Shown: in pieces, positions 15,354 to 26,102 of the stretch | How the letters are laid out: each line of letters starts with the position of its first letter | How positions within the stretch are numbered: position 1 is the first letter of the stretch | From: Providencia alcalifaciens | Lineage (GTDB): Bacteria; Pseudomonadota; Gammaproteobacteria; Enterobacterales; Enterobacteriaceae | Assembly (NCBI GenBank): GCA_025961275.1 | Contig: JAOQNJ010000001.1 | Coordinates: 2,377,353-2,441,352 of the forward strand | Reading direction: 5' to 3' | Length of the DNA: 64,000 bases | Notes under the pieces: generated by a model | Told to the model about the DNA's origin: nothing | Databases searched by the model: none | What the model saw: only the letters and a program-made list of their open reading frames with translations | Translations under genes and position numbers: made by a program

Positions 15354-16013
15354 ATGAATTTTCTGGCACACTTACATTTGGCTCATCTGGCTGATAGCTC
15401 GCTCTTGGGTAACATCATGGCCGACTTCGTCCGCGGTAATCCTAGCGGCCTATACACACCTGACATTGTTGCGGGCATTTTTATGCATCGAGCCGTCGAT
15501 AAAGCTACCGACTCACATCCTTTAGTCAAGGAGGCTCGTGCGCTTTTTCGCCCTGAATATCGACGTGTTGCTGCAATCACATTGGACTTAGTCTGGGATC
15601 ATTTTCTTTCTTTGCATTGGTCTAAGATTGAACACGAACTAAACTTACTTGAATTTGTTGATTTCGCTCGTCAGCATATCGAACCTAATCTTTGTCATAC
15701 GCCTGAAAAGTTTCAGGCGTTAAATGAATTTCTTTGGCCACAGCGCTGGTTAATTCGATATGCGGACAAAGAATATATTGGGAAGTCATTAAATGGCATG
15801 GCACGTCGGCGACCAAAGTTACAAGCATTAAGTGGATCTTTTGATGATTTTTTACTGCAATATGAGCTACTTGAACAAATTTTTTTCGATTTTTATCCCC
15901 AAATGATTCAACGTGCTAAGCAAAGAACTTTTACTGCAAATTCACAGAATAGGCATGCTACACCGAATATAATTCAAGTTGTGGATAACCAAATAAAACT
16001 AACATCACTGTAA
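15354..16013 (+). CDS. acpH: Acyl carrier protein phosphodiesterase
   Basis: The protein begins MNFLAHLHLAHLADSSLLGN, followed by MADFVRGNP and GIFMHRAVDKATDSHP, the conserved HD-type blocks of AcpH (formerly YajB). It removes 4'-phosphopantetheine from ACP. At 219 residues it is some 25 longer than the Escherichia coli protein, with an extra tail after the last core helix (TFTANSQNRHATPNII). No clear ribosome site is visible beyond GATAGGAAG. Divergent from queA, as in E. coli. Confidence 0.93.
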   Translation: MNFLAHLHLAHLADSSLLGNIMADFVRGNPSGLYTPDIVAGIFMHRAVDKATDSHPLVKEARALFRPEYRRVAAITLDLVWDHFLSLHWSKIEHELNLLEFVDFARQHIEPNLCHTPEKFQALNEFLWPQRWLIRYADKEYIGKSLNGMARRRPKLQALSGSFDDFLLQYELLEQIFFDFYPQMIQRAKQRTFTANSQNRHATPNIIQVVDNQIKLTSL

Positions 16014-16182
16014 CGTTAAGCATGATAAATATTATTGATTAATACTTGATTTTTGACTTAATGAAACTATCTTATTGAAATTAGTTTATTAACTTAGTAC
16101 AATTGATAGGTATAAACTATCAATTCAATTGGTATTTATACCTTTATTCTTAATAGAGAATTACTTATTCTCTTGCAGTAGA

Positions 16183-16327
16183 TAGACCCCAAAAATTCAA
16201 GTTGTATGTAAGCTTCGAGTGAAGCTATTCCGATCAAAAAGACCGATGAGCATACAGATTATTGCAATTTGGGTATCTGAGAGATACGTTATATTCGCAA
16301 TATACAACTTGAAAGATGACGGGTATA
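16183..16327. repeat. ERIC-like intergenic repeat (copy 2, divergent)
   Basis: The arms AATTCAAGTTGTATGTAAGC and its partner near ATATACAACTTGAAAGATG pair, and the ends are TAGACCCC and GGGTATA. The centre (GATGAGCATACAGATTATTG) is more diverged than in the other copies. It lies 30 bp before the prxC ribosome site and may form part of the prxC leader. Confidence 0.6.
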
Positions 16328-16359
16328 AAGCCTTTAATTCAAACTCATAGGAGTAAATT

Positions 16360-16962
16360 ATGGTTCTGGTAACACGTCAAGCCCCTGACTTTACTGCAGC
16401 AGCTGTTCTTGGTAACGGTGAAATTGTTGATAACTTTAACCTGAAAAGCCACCTGAACGGTCGTCCAGCTGTCATCTTTTTCTGGCCAATGGACTTCACT
16501 TTCGTTTGCCCTTCAGAACTGATCGCATTTGATCACCGCTATGAAGAGTTCAAAAAACGTGGTGTTGAAATTGTTGGTGTCTCTTTTGACTCTGAATTCG
16601 TTCACAACGCATGGCGTAAAACTCCTGTTGATAACGGTGGTATTGGTGAAGTTAAATATCCAATGGTTGCTGATATCAAACGTGAAATCATGAAAGCTTA
16701 CGGTATCGAACATCCTGAAGCGGGTGTTGCTCTTCGTGGTTCTTTCCTCGTTGACAAAAACGGCGTTGTTCGCCATCAAGTCGTTAATGACTTGCCATTA
16801 GGCCGTAATATTGATGAAATGCTGCGTATGGTTGATGCGCTGCAATTCCATGAAGAGCACGGCGATGTTTGCCCAGCTCAGTGGGAAAAAGGTAAAGAAG
16901 GTATGAATGCATCTCCAAAAGGCGTTGCTGACTTCCTGACTAAAAACGCAACCGGCCTGTAA
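16360..16962 (+). CDS. prxC: Typical 2-Cys peroxiredoxin (PrxC/TsaA type)
   Basis: 200 residues. The peroxidatic Cys50 is in DFTFVCPSE, the resolving Cys171 in GDVCPAQW, and GVSFDSEFVHNAW is the conserved middle. It reduces hydrogen peroxide and organic peroxides with a thiol reductant in the cytosol. TAGGAG precedes the ATG. The codon use looks optimised (many CGT, GGT, AAC), consistent with high expression. No oxyR or ahpF neighbour is present. Confidence 0.94.
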   Translation: MVLVTRQAPDFTAAAVLGNGEIVDNFNLKSHLNGRPAVIFFWPMDFTFVCPSELIAFDHRYEEFKKRGVEIVGVSFDSEFVHNAWRKTPVDNGGIGEVKYPMVADIKREIMKAYGIEHPEAGVALRGSFLVDKNGVVRHQVVNDLPLGRNIDEMLRMVDALQFHEEHGDVCPAQWEKGKEGMNASPKGVADFLTKNATGL

Positions 16963-16984
16963 TTTAAGCCCATTACGTTTCTTA

Positions 16985-17018
16985 GCCGGCATAAATATGA
17001 TATTTATGTCGGCTTTTT
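16985..17018 (+). terminator. Terminator of prxC
   Basis: GCCGGCATAAATAT pairs with ATATTTATGTCGGC and is followed by TTTTT, 22 bp after the stop codon. Confidence 0.85.
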
Positions 17019-17410
17019 ATTTTCGATAAGATGTTCTCTTCTCCATTATTTTATTTCCCTCTGAATCTCTTTCTTTTTAAATAATCACTCGTAAGAAATC
17101 TCCCAATTAAAGCGAAAAATCAAAATAATTAATAAGATAGCTAGTAAAGCACTTTCATGCTGTTATTTTTTATAATATGGTTATATTTATATGTAATTAG
17201 TTACATTCTGTCATTTTATGAAAAAAATAATCTCGTTTACTACCTTTTCTATTATTTTATCGGGCTATGCAGCTATCGAGAAATAAACAGCTTCTGTTAC
17301 TGGCAATCAGTTTTGATACCGTCTGTAGTACTACAGATGGCTAAAAATTAAAAATATGAGTACTCACTACAGCAATTAAATATTAATAAATAGGTTAGAA
17401 TGGAAAGATC
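17019..17410. other. Intergenic, no gene seen
   Basis: This is an AT-rich spacer. A 64-codon frame at 17157-17351 is dominated by Tyr, Leu, Ile and Phe from AT-rich sequence and lacks a ribosome site, so it is not called. The last part should hold the promoter of the lipoprotein gene. Confidence 0.6.
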
Positions 17411-18031
17411 ATGAAATTTAAAATGTTAGCATCAATCGTTATTGCAGGTGGTTTACTCGCTGGCTGCGATAATGGTCAAACAGCCTCTGAAAGTAATTTC
17501 AAAAAATCGATTCAGGATTTTTTAGATACAAAACCTGCCATTTGTATTAATACTGGTGTATTTCCTGTGGAATTTTTAGCCCAATCTAATACACGTGATA
17601 TAGAGCAATTAGATAGCTTAGTTGATGCCGGCTTACTAAATAAATCAGCGAAAGATGTGGTTGTGAAAGATATGTGGGGTACTGAAAAATCCGGTGAAGG
17701 TGTTGAATTTAACCTGTCAAGTGAAGGTGAAAAATTCTTTGATAACCAAAAAGCGGAATTTTCAGGCCGCGGTAGCTTCTGCACCGGAAAAATGGTGGTA
17801 ACTGAAGTAACTAACTTTACTGAGCCAGCTGAGCACGGTGGCCAAAAAATCTCCGTAGCTAATTTCAAGCAAAAAATCGAAGATATCGCACCTTGGGCTC
17901 AAAATGAAAAAGTTATTGCTGCTTATCCACAGATTAAATCAGCACAAGAACGCGCAGCAAAAGGACAACAAAGTCCTTTGGTTTTGACCAATAATGGTTG
18001 GGTACATATTGGTTTATTTGATAAAAAATAA
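17411..18031 (+). CDS. Lipoprotein of unknown function (206 aa)
   Basis: A type II signal peptide MKFKMLASIVIAGGLLAGC gives a lipobox LLAGC with Cys19; Asp after the Cys would favour the inner membrane by the +2 rule. The rest is soluble and acidic, with a cysteine pair (CINTG, SFCTG) that could form a disulfide. No enzyme motif is visible. It stands alone between prxC and ggt, with AGGTTAGAATGGAAAGATC before the start. Confidence 0.85.
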   Translation: MKFKMLASIVIAGGLLAGCDNGQTASESNFKKSIQDFLDTKPAICINTGVFPVEFLAQSNTRDIEQLDSLVDAGLLNKSAKDVVVKDMWGTEKSGEGVEFNLSSEGEKFFDNQKAEFSGRGSFCTGKMVVTEVTNFTEPAEHGGQKISVANFKQKIEDIAPWAQNEKVIAAYPQIKSAQERAAKGQQSPLVLTNNGWVHIGLFDKK

Positions 18032-18276
18032 ATACCAAACTCAATCATAGAGCTCTAGCGCAATGCTTTGGGCTCTATTATTCAATCATGTATTATTTTC
18101 GATTAAATTATTTTTTCGTACTTTGTTAACATTTCCCACCTTTATACCTCAGTTAATCCTATTAATTTATGCTATACATTAAGATAACGATTAATTAACA
18201 AATTAACCACTTTAGTCATTTACTTTACACAATGTCATATTAACCTCTATTACACTCCAAAAAGTGGGAGATCTGA

Positions 18277-20043
18277 ATGATAAAAATATTATGCCGCCCT
18301 TCTGTCTTATTGCTTTCACTACTTATTTCACCTCAACTATTTGCAGCTTCAGAGCCGGCTGTTGAAGCACAAAAAGGAATGGTTGTTTCCTCCCAACACC
18401 TCGCCTCACAAATTGGTGCTGACATTCTTAAAGCAGGTGGTAATGCAATTGATGCTGCTGTCGCTGTTGGCTATGCTCAGGCCGTTGTAAACCCTTGTTG
18501 CGGTAATATTGGCGGTGGTGGTTTCATGACTATCCATCTTGCTGATGGTAAAGATCTTTTTATTAACTTTAGAGAAACCGCCCCAAATGCTGCAAGTGCA
18601 GACATGTATTTAGATAAAGACGGTAATTTAGTCAAAGGAGCGAGTTTGTATGGCTACCTCGCTTCTGGCGTCCCGGGCACCGTAAAAGGGCTCGACTATG
18701 CCCTCGAAAAATATGGCACGATGAATCGCCAACAAGTAATGGAGCCAGCCATCAAGCTAGCAAGAGAAGGTTTTGTGTTAACACGCGCAGATACTGATGT
18801 TCTTGATACGACCACCGAGCGCTTCAAACAAGATCCTGAAGTGGCTCGTATCTTTTTAAAACCTAATGGCAGCGCTTTTCAACCGGGTGATCTGCTCGTT
18901 CAAACAGATTTAGCCAATACTTTAGAGAAAATCGCTAAAGAGGGTCCAAAAGCCTTCTACGAAGGTGAAATTCCCAAAATTGTTGAAGAAGCTTCAAAGA
19001 AAAATGGCGGGATACTAACTGCCAAAGATTTTGCAGATTACACCATTACTGATACCGTCCCAGTTAGTTGTACTTATCGCGGTTATAAGTTTATTTCAGC
19101 TCCACCTCCAAGCTCTGGTGGTGTTACTATCTGCCAGACATTGAATATCTTAGAAGGCTATGATCTCAAGGATATGGGCTTTAACTCGGCGGACTATATT
19201 CATACCCTAACAGAGGCGATGCGCCATGCTTATATGGACCGAAATACCTTCTTAGGCGACCCTGCTTTTGTTGATAATCCAACCGATAAATTACTAAGCA
19301 AAGCCTACGCAGACGAACTTCGTAAAGAAATCAAATCGGGTCAAGCAACCCCGTCAACACAAGTTCAACCGGGTTTAGGCCCGCATGAAAAACCTGAAAC
19401 CACTCATTATTCAGTTGTTGATGATAAAGGAAATGCCGTCTCAACGACTTACACCATCAATGGACGCTTTGGCTCTGTGGTTATTCCACCTGGTACAGGT
19501 TTCTTCTTGAATGATGAGATGGATGACTTCACGACCAAGGTGGGTGAAAAAAATATGTATGGATTAGTTCAAGGGGAAAGAAATTCTATTGCCCCTGGTA
19601 AGCGTCCACTATCATCAATGAGCCCAACGATTGTCACCAAAGATGACCATGTATTCCTAGTACTTGGTTCACCGGGTGGATCTCGAATTATTTCGATTAC
19701 CCTACAAACGGCGCTTAATATTATTGATCATGGAATGCCACCACAAGAAGCGGTAAATGCGCCACGTATTCATCATCAATGGTTGCCAGATGAGGTCTAC
19801 TATGAAGAAAGGGGTGTTTCTAAAGATACCTTAAACCTACTCGATAAAATGGGCTACAAAATGGTAGAACAGACACCATGGGGAGCCGCAGAACTGATCA
19901 TGGTACCAATACCAAAAACGAAAGGTAATAAAACGAATTCGTCCGGTAACGACTCAGCCGTTTCTGGCAAAGTTCGTGAAGGATATATTTATGGTTCAAA
20001 CGATGTTCGCCGCCCAGCAGGAAGTGCAGTTGGGGTGAACTAA
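18277..20043 (+). CDS. ggt: Gamma-glutamyltranspeptidase (periplasmic)
   Basis: 588 residues with a Sec signal peptide (MIKILCRPSVLLLSLLISPQ, cleavage after LFAA). The autoprocessing site and N-terminal nucleophile is Thr375 in KPETTHYSVVD, and PLSSMSPTIV and GSPGGSRII are the usual substrate-binding blocks. It hydrolyses or transpeptidates glutathione and other gamma-glutamyl compounds in the periplasm. GTGGGAG precedes ATG 18277. The 245-bp spacer upstream is AT-rich, with no other gene. Confidence 0.96.
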   Translation: MIKILCRPSVLLLSLLISPQLFAASEPAVEAQKGMVVSSQHLASQIGADILKAGGNAIDAAVAVGYAQAVVNPCCGNIGGGGFMTIHLADGKDLFINFRETAPNAASADMYLDKDGNLVKGASLYGYLASGVPGTVKGLDYALEKYGTMNRQQVMEPAIKLAREGFVLTRADTDVLDTTTERFKQDPEVARIFLKPNGSAFQPGDLLVQTDLANTLEKIAKEGPKAFYEGEIPKIVEEASKKNGGILTAKDFADYTITDTVPVSCTYRGYKFISAPPPSSGGVTICQTLNILEGYDLKDMGFNSADYIHTLTEAMRHAYMDRNTFLGDPAFVDNPTDKLLSKAYADELRKEIKSGQATPSTQVQPGLGPHEKPETTHYSVVDDKGNAVSTTYTINGRFGSVVIPPGTGFFLNDEMDDFTTKVGEKNMYGLVQGERNSIAPGKRPLSSMSPTIVTKDDHVFLVLGSPGGSRIISITLQTALNIIDHGMPPQEAVNAPRIHHQWLPDEVYYEERGVSKDTLNLLDKMGYKMVEQTPWGAAELIMVPIPKTKGNKTNSSGNDSAVSGKVREGYIYGSNDVRRPAGSAVGVN

Positions 20044-20050
20044 ATAGAAT

Positions 20051-20076
20051 AAGGCGGGAGATTTCCCGCCTTATTT
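20051..20076. terminator. Terminator hairpin between ggt and poxB-like gene
   Basis: AAGGCGGGA, loop GAT, TTCCCGCCTT followed by ATTT, 8 bp after ggt. The stem is nearly symmetrical and may also serve the convergent gene on the minus strand. Confidence 0.8.
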
Positions 20077-20101
20077 GCAGATCAATTAATCGTTTATTTG
20101 G

Positions 20102-21821
20102 CTATTTGCGAATAAAGTTATCTACAATCAAATCAATCGCTTCTTCACTGCGTCCATGTAAAATCGCTTTTGCTGTATATAAGCCCATACCGATAACATT
20201 GCCGAGTTCCACATTTGGTGGCATGACAAGTTCGTTTGGAGAGGTATGAACATTTAATACCACAGGCCCCTCATGATTAAGAAAACGAATGACGGTCTCT
20301 TCTAATAATTCAGGAGATTCAATTGACTCACCAAATATACCTAACGCGCTTGCTAGTTTGCCAAAGTCAGGATTATCTAAGTCAGTATAATTATTTAAAA
20401 GCCCTTCAACCTTTTGTTCTAATTCAACAAAGTTAAGTGATTTATTATTAATAATGACAATCTTAACGGCGAGCTTTTCCTGAGTCATTGTCAATAGATC
20501 ACCTAACAACATTGCCAGCCCACCATCTCCAGAGATAGAAATGATTTGACGATCAGGATACGCTTTCTTTAATCCTAACGCTTGAGGCATTGCATTAGCC
20601 ATTGTGCCATGCTTCAGGCTGGTTAATGTTCTTCTCTGACCATTGGTATTGATATAACGCAACATCCATACCATTGCAGAACCACCATCTGCGGTGAAAA
20701 TAGTATCAGCGTCGGCATGCTTATCTAAAAGCTGAACAAGATATTGCGGATGAATAATGTGTGCTTTCGCACCTTTATCCAGCCAATTTATTTTTTCTAA
20801 GGTCTTTTTATGTAACTCAACCGATTTTTTTAGGAAGCTGTCATCTGTTTTATTTTCAACCAAAGGCAGTAATTTTAATAGTGTTTCATTAACGTCACCA
20901 GTAATTCCTAAATTAACAGGATGACGCTTTCCTATATTCGCTGAATTTATATCAACTTGTACGATAGTGGCTTTTTCAGGAAAGAATTGCGGCCACGCAA
21001 AATCAGTGCCTAATAGTAATAAGACCTCACAGTTTTTAAGCATAGTGAAGCCTGAATCTATGCCAATCATCCCCGTCATGCCCACATTGTATGGATTATC
21101 ATACTCAATAAAATCTTTTGCCCGCGAAGTATGAGCAACAGGAGCTTTTAATTTTTCAGCCAGCTGTAGAATAGATTCTCTTGCATTTTTACTACCAATT
21201 CCTGCATAAATGCCTATTTTCTTATCTGTGCTTAATAAATCGGCAAGTAATTTAATATCTTCTACAGCAGGAACAATATGAGGCTGGTGATAGCTGACGG
21301 TTATTTTTTTAGGATAATTTATTTCTGCGTTACTGATATTCACGTGAAGAATAATGACAGCGACACCTTTTTTGCTTAATGCTGCACTAATCGCATTTTT
21401 GGTAATTTCAATCGCTTTTTCGGGATTTGTCACTTCTTCACAAAAAACAGAACATTCACTATAAACAGATTTAAAATCGACGTATTGCGGAAAAGAAGGA
21501 TCTGATGCGTCGGTTCCTAATTGACTCGCAATAAGTATAACCGGCGCACCATTACGATGTGATTCATACAATCCATTAATAAAATGCAAACTACCCGGCC
21601 CACAAGAACCGGCACAGGCGGTAAGTTGGCCTGAAATAAATGATTCAGCGCCCGCAGCAAACCCGCCGACTTCTTCATGCCTAACATGGATCCATTCCAT
21701 ATCACTGGCATGAATAGCATCTGTTACATAATTTAGGGTATCTCCAACGATACCATAACAATGCTTTACGCCTGAATTTTGAAGAATATCAACAATTACA
21801 CTAGCAACGTTTTTTTTTCAT
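20102..21821 (-). pseudogene. poxB: Pyruvate oxidase-like ThDP enzyme (PoxB family), frameshifted in a poly-A tract
   Basis: From 21700 to 20102 the frame is intact and follows E. coli PoxB throughout: WIHVRHEEVGGFAAGAE (thiamine site), AGSCGPGSLHFINGL, EYDNPYNVGMTGMIG, HGTMANAMPQALG and GDGGLAMLLGDLLT. The real start, ATG 21821-21819 after AGGTG, is followed by nine A (21818-21810); in this frame it stops after six codons (TAG). With eight A it reads MKKNVASVIVDILQNSGVKH and joins the long frame. So the gene is off by one base at a homopolymer: a mutation, a phase-variable tract or a read error. PoxB oxidises pyruvate to acetate and carbon dioxide at the inner membrane. Confidence 0.85.
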
Positions 21822-22234
21822 GTAAGACACCTAATTATCAAATTGTAAATAATCAAAATTGATTGACAGATTACTTAGCTTATTCATTGATTATATTAAT
21901 AACATACTGAGTAATTATTTCAATTAAAAGGATAATTTTAGATGATGATTTAATTTGGATTTAATCGATTAATAATGTACATAATGAGAATAATTTATCG
22001 ATAATAAAGATTCATTATCGCATAAAGAATAAATGATAAATTAGGCGGCATTACACATCAAATAACGATAATTTATTATTTATCAAACAGAATAATTACT
22101 CATAATATAATTGAGAGATAACCCTTTATTATAAATTCATTTATTTCGATAAATCATTAGGATTAATATGGCGGATATAATAAAAAATCTTTTTTGCGGA
22201 ATATTTTTCTGAGTATATTTTTTATGACTACTAA
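21822..22234. other. Intergenic, no gene seen
   Basis: About 410 bp of very AT-rich sequence with many short ATTATC/GATAAT tracts. It should contain the promoter of the poxB-like gene on the minus strand. Confidence 0.5.
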
Positions 22235-22259
22235 TAAAAAAGGGCCTATTAGGCCCTTT
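22235..22259 (-). terminator. Terminator of brnQ
   Basis: On the minus strand AAAGGGCCT, loop AAT, AGGCCCTTT is followed by TTTT, 22 bp after the brnQ stop. Confidence 0.85.
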
Positions 22260-22280
22260 AGATATCAAACTCAATTGTGA

Positions 22281-23606
22281 TTACGCTTGTTTATACACTC
22301 TCGTAGGCGAAATTAATCGATCACATACCGCAGCGATAACTAACACCACAACAGAAGGCAGCAACCAAGCCAAATCTTGCTTATACAGAGGCATCTCCAT
22401 CATCCACTGAGGGATATAGCCATTTAAATGATCTGATGCTTTAACCGCACCAATCAACCCAACCACAAAGCTTGTCAACATTGTTGGTGCCATAATGATA
22501 CTTGGGTTACGCCACCATTTTAACGTAAAGCTCAACAAAATTAGAACAATACAAGGTGGATAGATAGCAACTAATACTGGAACAGAGAATGCAATTAATT
22601 TGCTCAATCCAAGGTTAGAAATCACCATGGAGAACAGACCGAGAATCAATACCAGCGTACGATAAGAAATAGGCACATAGCGACTGAAGAATTCAGCACA
22701 AGCACACGTTAACCCTACAGCAGTTACCATACAAGCCACAAAGATCAGCACGGCAAGGAAGAAGCTACCATAGTCGCCAAAAGTATATTGAACATAAGCA
22801 TGCAGTATATCTGCACCATCTTGCGCGTTAGGGATAAGAGAAGCACTATTCTCACCTAACTTAAATAAAGCTAGGTAAACCAGTGTGAGTAATACACCAG
22901 CGATTAAACCTGCCCACATTGTATAGCGCGTCAACAATGATGAATTATCGATCCCTCGAGAGCGAGCTGCATTCACGATAACAATACCAAATACCATTGC
23001 CCCCAGCGTATCCATGGTTAGATAACCATTGATGAATCCGTTAGAGAATGCCATATCACGATATTCAATCGTTGATGGCATAGGCTGGCCAGCAGGCCAA
23101 AGCACCGCAGCAACACCAAGGATAGCTAAAGCTAACATTTTTACAGGAGCCAGTATATGCCCGACACTATCGAGTAGTTTGCCTGGGTACAATGAAATAC
23201 CAATCACTAAAGCAAAATAGACAACGCTGTATACCAATAATGATATTTCAGATTCACCGCCGACTAAGGGAGCAATACCGATTTTATAAGAGACTGTCGC
23301 TGTACGTGGCGTTGCGAATAGAGGGCCAACAGAAAGGTAGGCGACAACCGCCAGTAACAAACCCGCTGTTTTACCAATAGGTGTACTCAGAGCTTCAATT
23401 CCTCCACCAACTTTGGCTAATGCCATAATAGTTAGCACAGGAAGACCAACTCCAGTGACGAGGAATCCAAGAGCTGCGATCCACACTTGTTCACCAGCTT
23501 GTAAGCCGACCATAGGAGGAAATATGATATTTCCTGCCCCAACGAATAGCGCAAAGGTCATAAAACCTAACGCGATAATATCTCTGGATGTTAAACGATG
23601 AGCCAT
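22281..23606 (-). CDS. brnQ: Branched-chain amino acid transport system II carrier protein
   Basis: 441 residues with about 12 membrane helices. [20 protein letters not shown] near the N terminus and [18 protein letters not shown] are hallmarks of the LIVCS family. It imports leucine, isoleucine and valine with a cation across the inner membrane. Its usual neighbour phoR lies upstream, as in E. coli, but here 1.2 kb of spacer separates them. Confidence 0.95.
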   Translation of the reverse strand: MAHRLTSRDIIALGFMTFALFVGAGNIIFPPMVGLQAGEQVWIAALGFLVTGVGLPVLTIMALAKVGGGIEALSTPIGKTAGLLLAVVAYLSVGPLFATPRTATVSYKIGIAPLVGGESEISLLVYSVVYFALVIGISLYPGKLLDSVGHILAPVKMLALAILGVAAVLWPAGQPMPSTIEYRDMAFSNGFINGYLTMDTLGAMVFGIVIVNAARSRGIDNSSLLTRYTMWAGLIAGVLLTLVYLALFKLGENSASLIPNAQDGADILHAYVQYTFGDYGSFFLAVLIFVACMVTAVGLTCACAEFFSRYVPISYRTLVLILGLFSMVISNLGLSKLIAFSVPVLVAIYPPCIVLILLSFTLKWWRNPSIIMAPTMLTSFVVGLIGAVKASDHLNGYIPQWMMEMPLYKQDLAWLLPSVVVLVIAAVCDRLISPTRVYKQA

Positions 23607-24720
23607 ATTTTATATTAAATTCATGTGACAATGTTGAAGAAATTAGAGCGACTAATCAGTAACCCTTCGAAAAATAAGTAGCGACACAGAATTCTAATTA
23701 ACATGTCAGTAACAATACAATCTGCATTGTTTTAGATGCCAGACAAGATGAAAAATTAAAAAACAGAAAAAATCGCCAATAACTGCCTACAAGTAAAACT
23801 TTTATAGGGCAAAAAGGCAATAGCAAACCTCAAATCAAGAATAAATAACTAAACTATTTTTTATAAGCAGTGATTACTGTTATAAAAGCTGGAATATGCC
23901 CGATATGATTTGTATAAAAAACAATCAATGTAAGCGAAGCAACTAGATTGTACACAATTGAAACTATCATCAATATCAATCATTTTTTAATTCAAGAATT
24001 TATCAATTAATTCACTATATTTTTATTACTTATCTTTAGAGTATTATTATTTTGATTAAATTCATACTCATACATCCATTCTACAAAGTAAATGATTGAT
24101 AAAAACCAACAAGGCATCAATTTAATTAATATAATTTAAGTTTTTACTGCCATAAGTTAATTATAAACATAGCATTTCAAAAAATATTTACTAAATAGTT
24201 CATTTCACTCATTAAGAGAGAATTTACAACATATCTAAAATTAAAATAATGCACAACTTATTGACCTATTACTTATTGATAAATAATATAAATATTAGAA
24301 CTTTGATGTTGTTTTTGACATAAAACAATATAGTTCAGATCACTCTCAAAAAATATATCTTTAATTTTAATTTTAATTTTAATTTTAATTTTAATTTTAA
24401 TTTTAATTTTAATTTTAATTTTAATTTTAATTTTAATTTTAAAAATTAAACTAACAGAAATTAACTATCTTTAACTTTCACCGTATATAATAAATTAATA
24501 TAAATTTAATTGATAAACGTTATTTTATTAAAGTGCCACAGATAAAATCAACCTGTAACATGACTTATAATAATCAAAATTATTATGAAGAGTGTACTAT
24601 AAATTTCTATTAAGAAGAGAACTTCAATTGGGGAATATCGATTTTGAGAAATATGAATATATCAATTTCTCAAATGTAGATTAAAACCTTACGACAACTG
24701 AATAAAGATCAGATTTTTGA
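23607..24720. other. Long AT-rich spacer between brnQ and phoR
   Basis: No gene on either strand. It holds a hexamer tandem repeat (separate entry) and long A/T runs. A brnQ promoter should lie near 23620-23750. The length is unusual for this locus. Confidence 0.55.
24360..24443. repeat. Hexanucleotide tandem repeat, about 14 copies of TTTTAA
   Basis: An uninterrupted array of the 6-bp unit covers about 84 bp without a variant base. Copy number is likely to vary between isolates by slipped-strand mispairing. It lies between brnQ and phoR, about 340 bp beyond the phoR stop, and not in a coding frame. Confidence 0.95.
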
Positions 24721-24750
24721 AATAAGCCCTTCCCTTTGGAAGGACTTATT
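24721..24750 (-). terminator. Terminator of phoBR
   Basis: AATAAGTCCTTCC and GGAAGGGCTTATT form a long stem on the minus strand, 33 bp after phoR, with T-rich sequence following. Confidence 0.7.
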
Positions 24751-24782
24751 ATTTGATTATCGCTAACCTTGCCACGTAGAAA

Positions 24783-26081
24783 TTAACGCTTATCCGATAC
24801 AACCAATACCGGTGGTAAGGTAAAAGAGAATTCGCTGCCTTTACCCAACCGACTCGTTATCATCAATTGGCTGTTATGATGTTGAAGTGCATGCTTAACA
24901 ATTGCCAATCCAAGCCCTGTTCCCCCACCAGCAAGACGCGTTCTTGCTTTGTCAACACGATAAAAACGTTCAGTCAAACGCGGAATGTGCTCGGCAGGGA
25001 TCCCGGTGCCATTATCTGCGACACTAAAACGTGCACCATTACTGCTTTTTTGCCAACTAACTCGGATTGTTGTGCCTTCAGGCGTATGCGCAATGGCGTT
25101 ATAAACGAGGTTAGCGACGGCACTGCGAAGTTGCTCTTCATTGCCATGTACTCGCAATTTTTCATCCACCATAAATTCAAACTGCTGTCGACCTTGACTC
25201 AAGCTCGTAGTCTCTTGCTCTATCATTTTAAGAATAACAGGGATGTTGACTTGTTCATCAAGATTGATATGCGGGGCGACTTCAATGCGCGATAATTGCA
25301 GTAACTGCTTAACAAGATTGTCCATGCGATAGGCTTGTTCTTGCATTACATGTAAGGCTTTTTTATTGGCCGGTGAAGCGTTTTCTTGATCATCTAACAC
25401 TTCAAGATAACCTTGAATAACCGTAAGGGGTGTACGCAATTCATGGCTAACATTAGCAAAAAAATCTCTACGCGCTTTTTCTAATCGACGTTTCTCAGTG
25501 ACATCTCGCGCAACCATTAACAATTGATCATCGGTGTAGGGCAAAATACGAAACTCAACAATAGCGCCATTGTTAAGCTCGATAGTAAGCGATTGGTCAT
25601 AGTTTTTTAATGAGAAATAACGCGTAAAATCTGGATAACGAAGCAGATTAAAAATATGTTGCCCACTATCTTCGGGCCAACGAAAGCTTAATAAATGCTG
25701 TGCATGCCGATTACACCAGAAAATATTACCTTCATCTGTCATCATCACAACAGCATCAGGCAGAGACTCTGCGCCACTACGGAATCTTTTGATCAATAGT
25801 CCTAATTCACGACGCCGTTTACGATTACGCTGTTGAAGTTGATAGATACCATAAAATATCGGCTCCCAGCCACCTTTACCTTGAGGAGGTAACGTGCTGC
25901 GATCCAGCCATAACCAGTATGAAAGTTTCATTAAGTTATAACTGTGCCAGATGAGTGCGCAAGATAGTGAAATGACGAGAAGCCATGCAAGATGACCGAT
26001 GAAAACAGATAAGATCAATGCCGGTAAGATAAATAAAAACAGCCCCCAAGCTAGTTGCTTCCATGATAGGCGTTCAAGCAC
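24783..26081 (-). CDS. phoR: Phosphate regulon sensor histidine kinase
   Basis: 432 residues, full length. Two N-terminal membrane helices (10-48), a PAS domain (about 100-195), HisKA with phosphoacceptor His213 ([14 protein letters not shown]), and an HATPase domain with [18 protein letters not shown] and [11 protein letters not shown]. It phosphorylates PhoB when phosphate is scarce, under control of the Pst transporter and PhoU. It lies 21 bp after phoB, as an operon. Confidence 0.97.
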   Translation of the reverse strand: MLERLSWKQLAWGLFLFILPALILSVFIGHLAWLLVISLSCALIWHSYNLMKLSYWLWLDRSTLPPQGKGGWEPIFYGIYQLQQRNRKRRRELGLLIKRFRSGAESLPDAVVMMTDEGNIFWCNRHAQHLLSFRWPEDSGQHIFNLLRYPDFTRYFSLKNYDQSLTIELNNGAIVEFRILPYTDDQLLMVARDVTEKRRLEKARRDFFANVSHELRTPLTVIQGYLEVLDDQENASPANKKALHVMQEQAYRMDNLVKQLLQLSRIEVAPHINLDEQVNIPVILKMIEQETTSLSQGRQQFEFMVDEKLRVHGNEEQLRSAVANLVYNAIAHTPEGTTIRVSWQKSSNGARFSVADNGTGIPAEHIPRLTERFYRVDKARTRLAGGGTGLGLAIVKHALQHHNSQLMITSRLGKGSEFSFTLPPVLVVSDKR

Positions 26082-26102
26082 GCTGGTATCTCCTATTATT
26101 TA

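Noticed and set aside
17157-17351. 64-codon open frame rich in Leu, Tyr and Phe.
   Set aside because: AT-rich spacer, no ribosome site, composition expected from chance.
24360-24443. CRISPR-like regular repeat.
   Set aside because: A simple 6-bp tandem repeat without spacers; no cas genes anywhere in the window.
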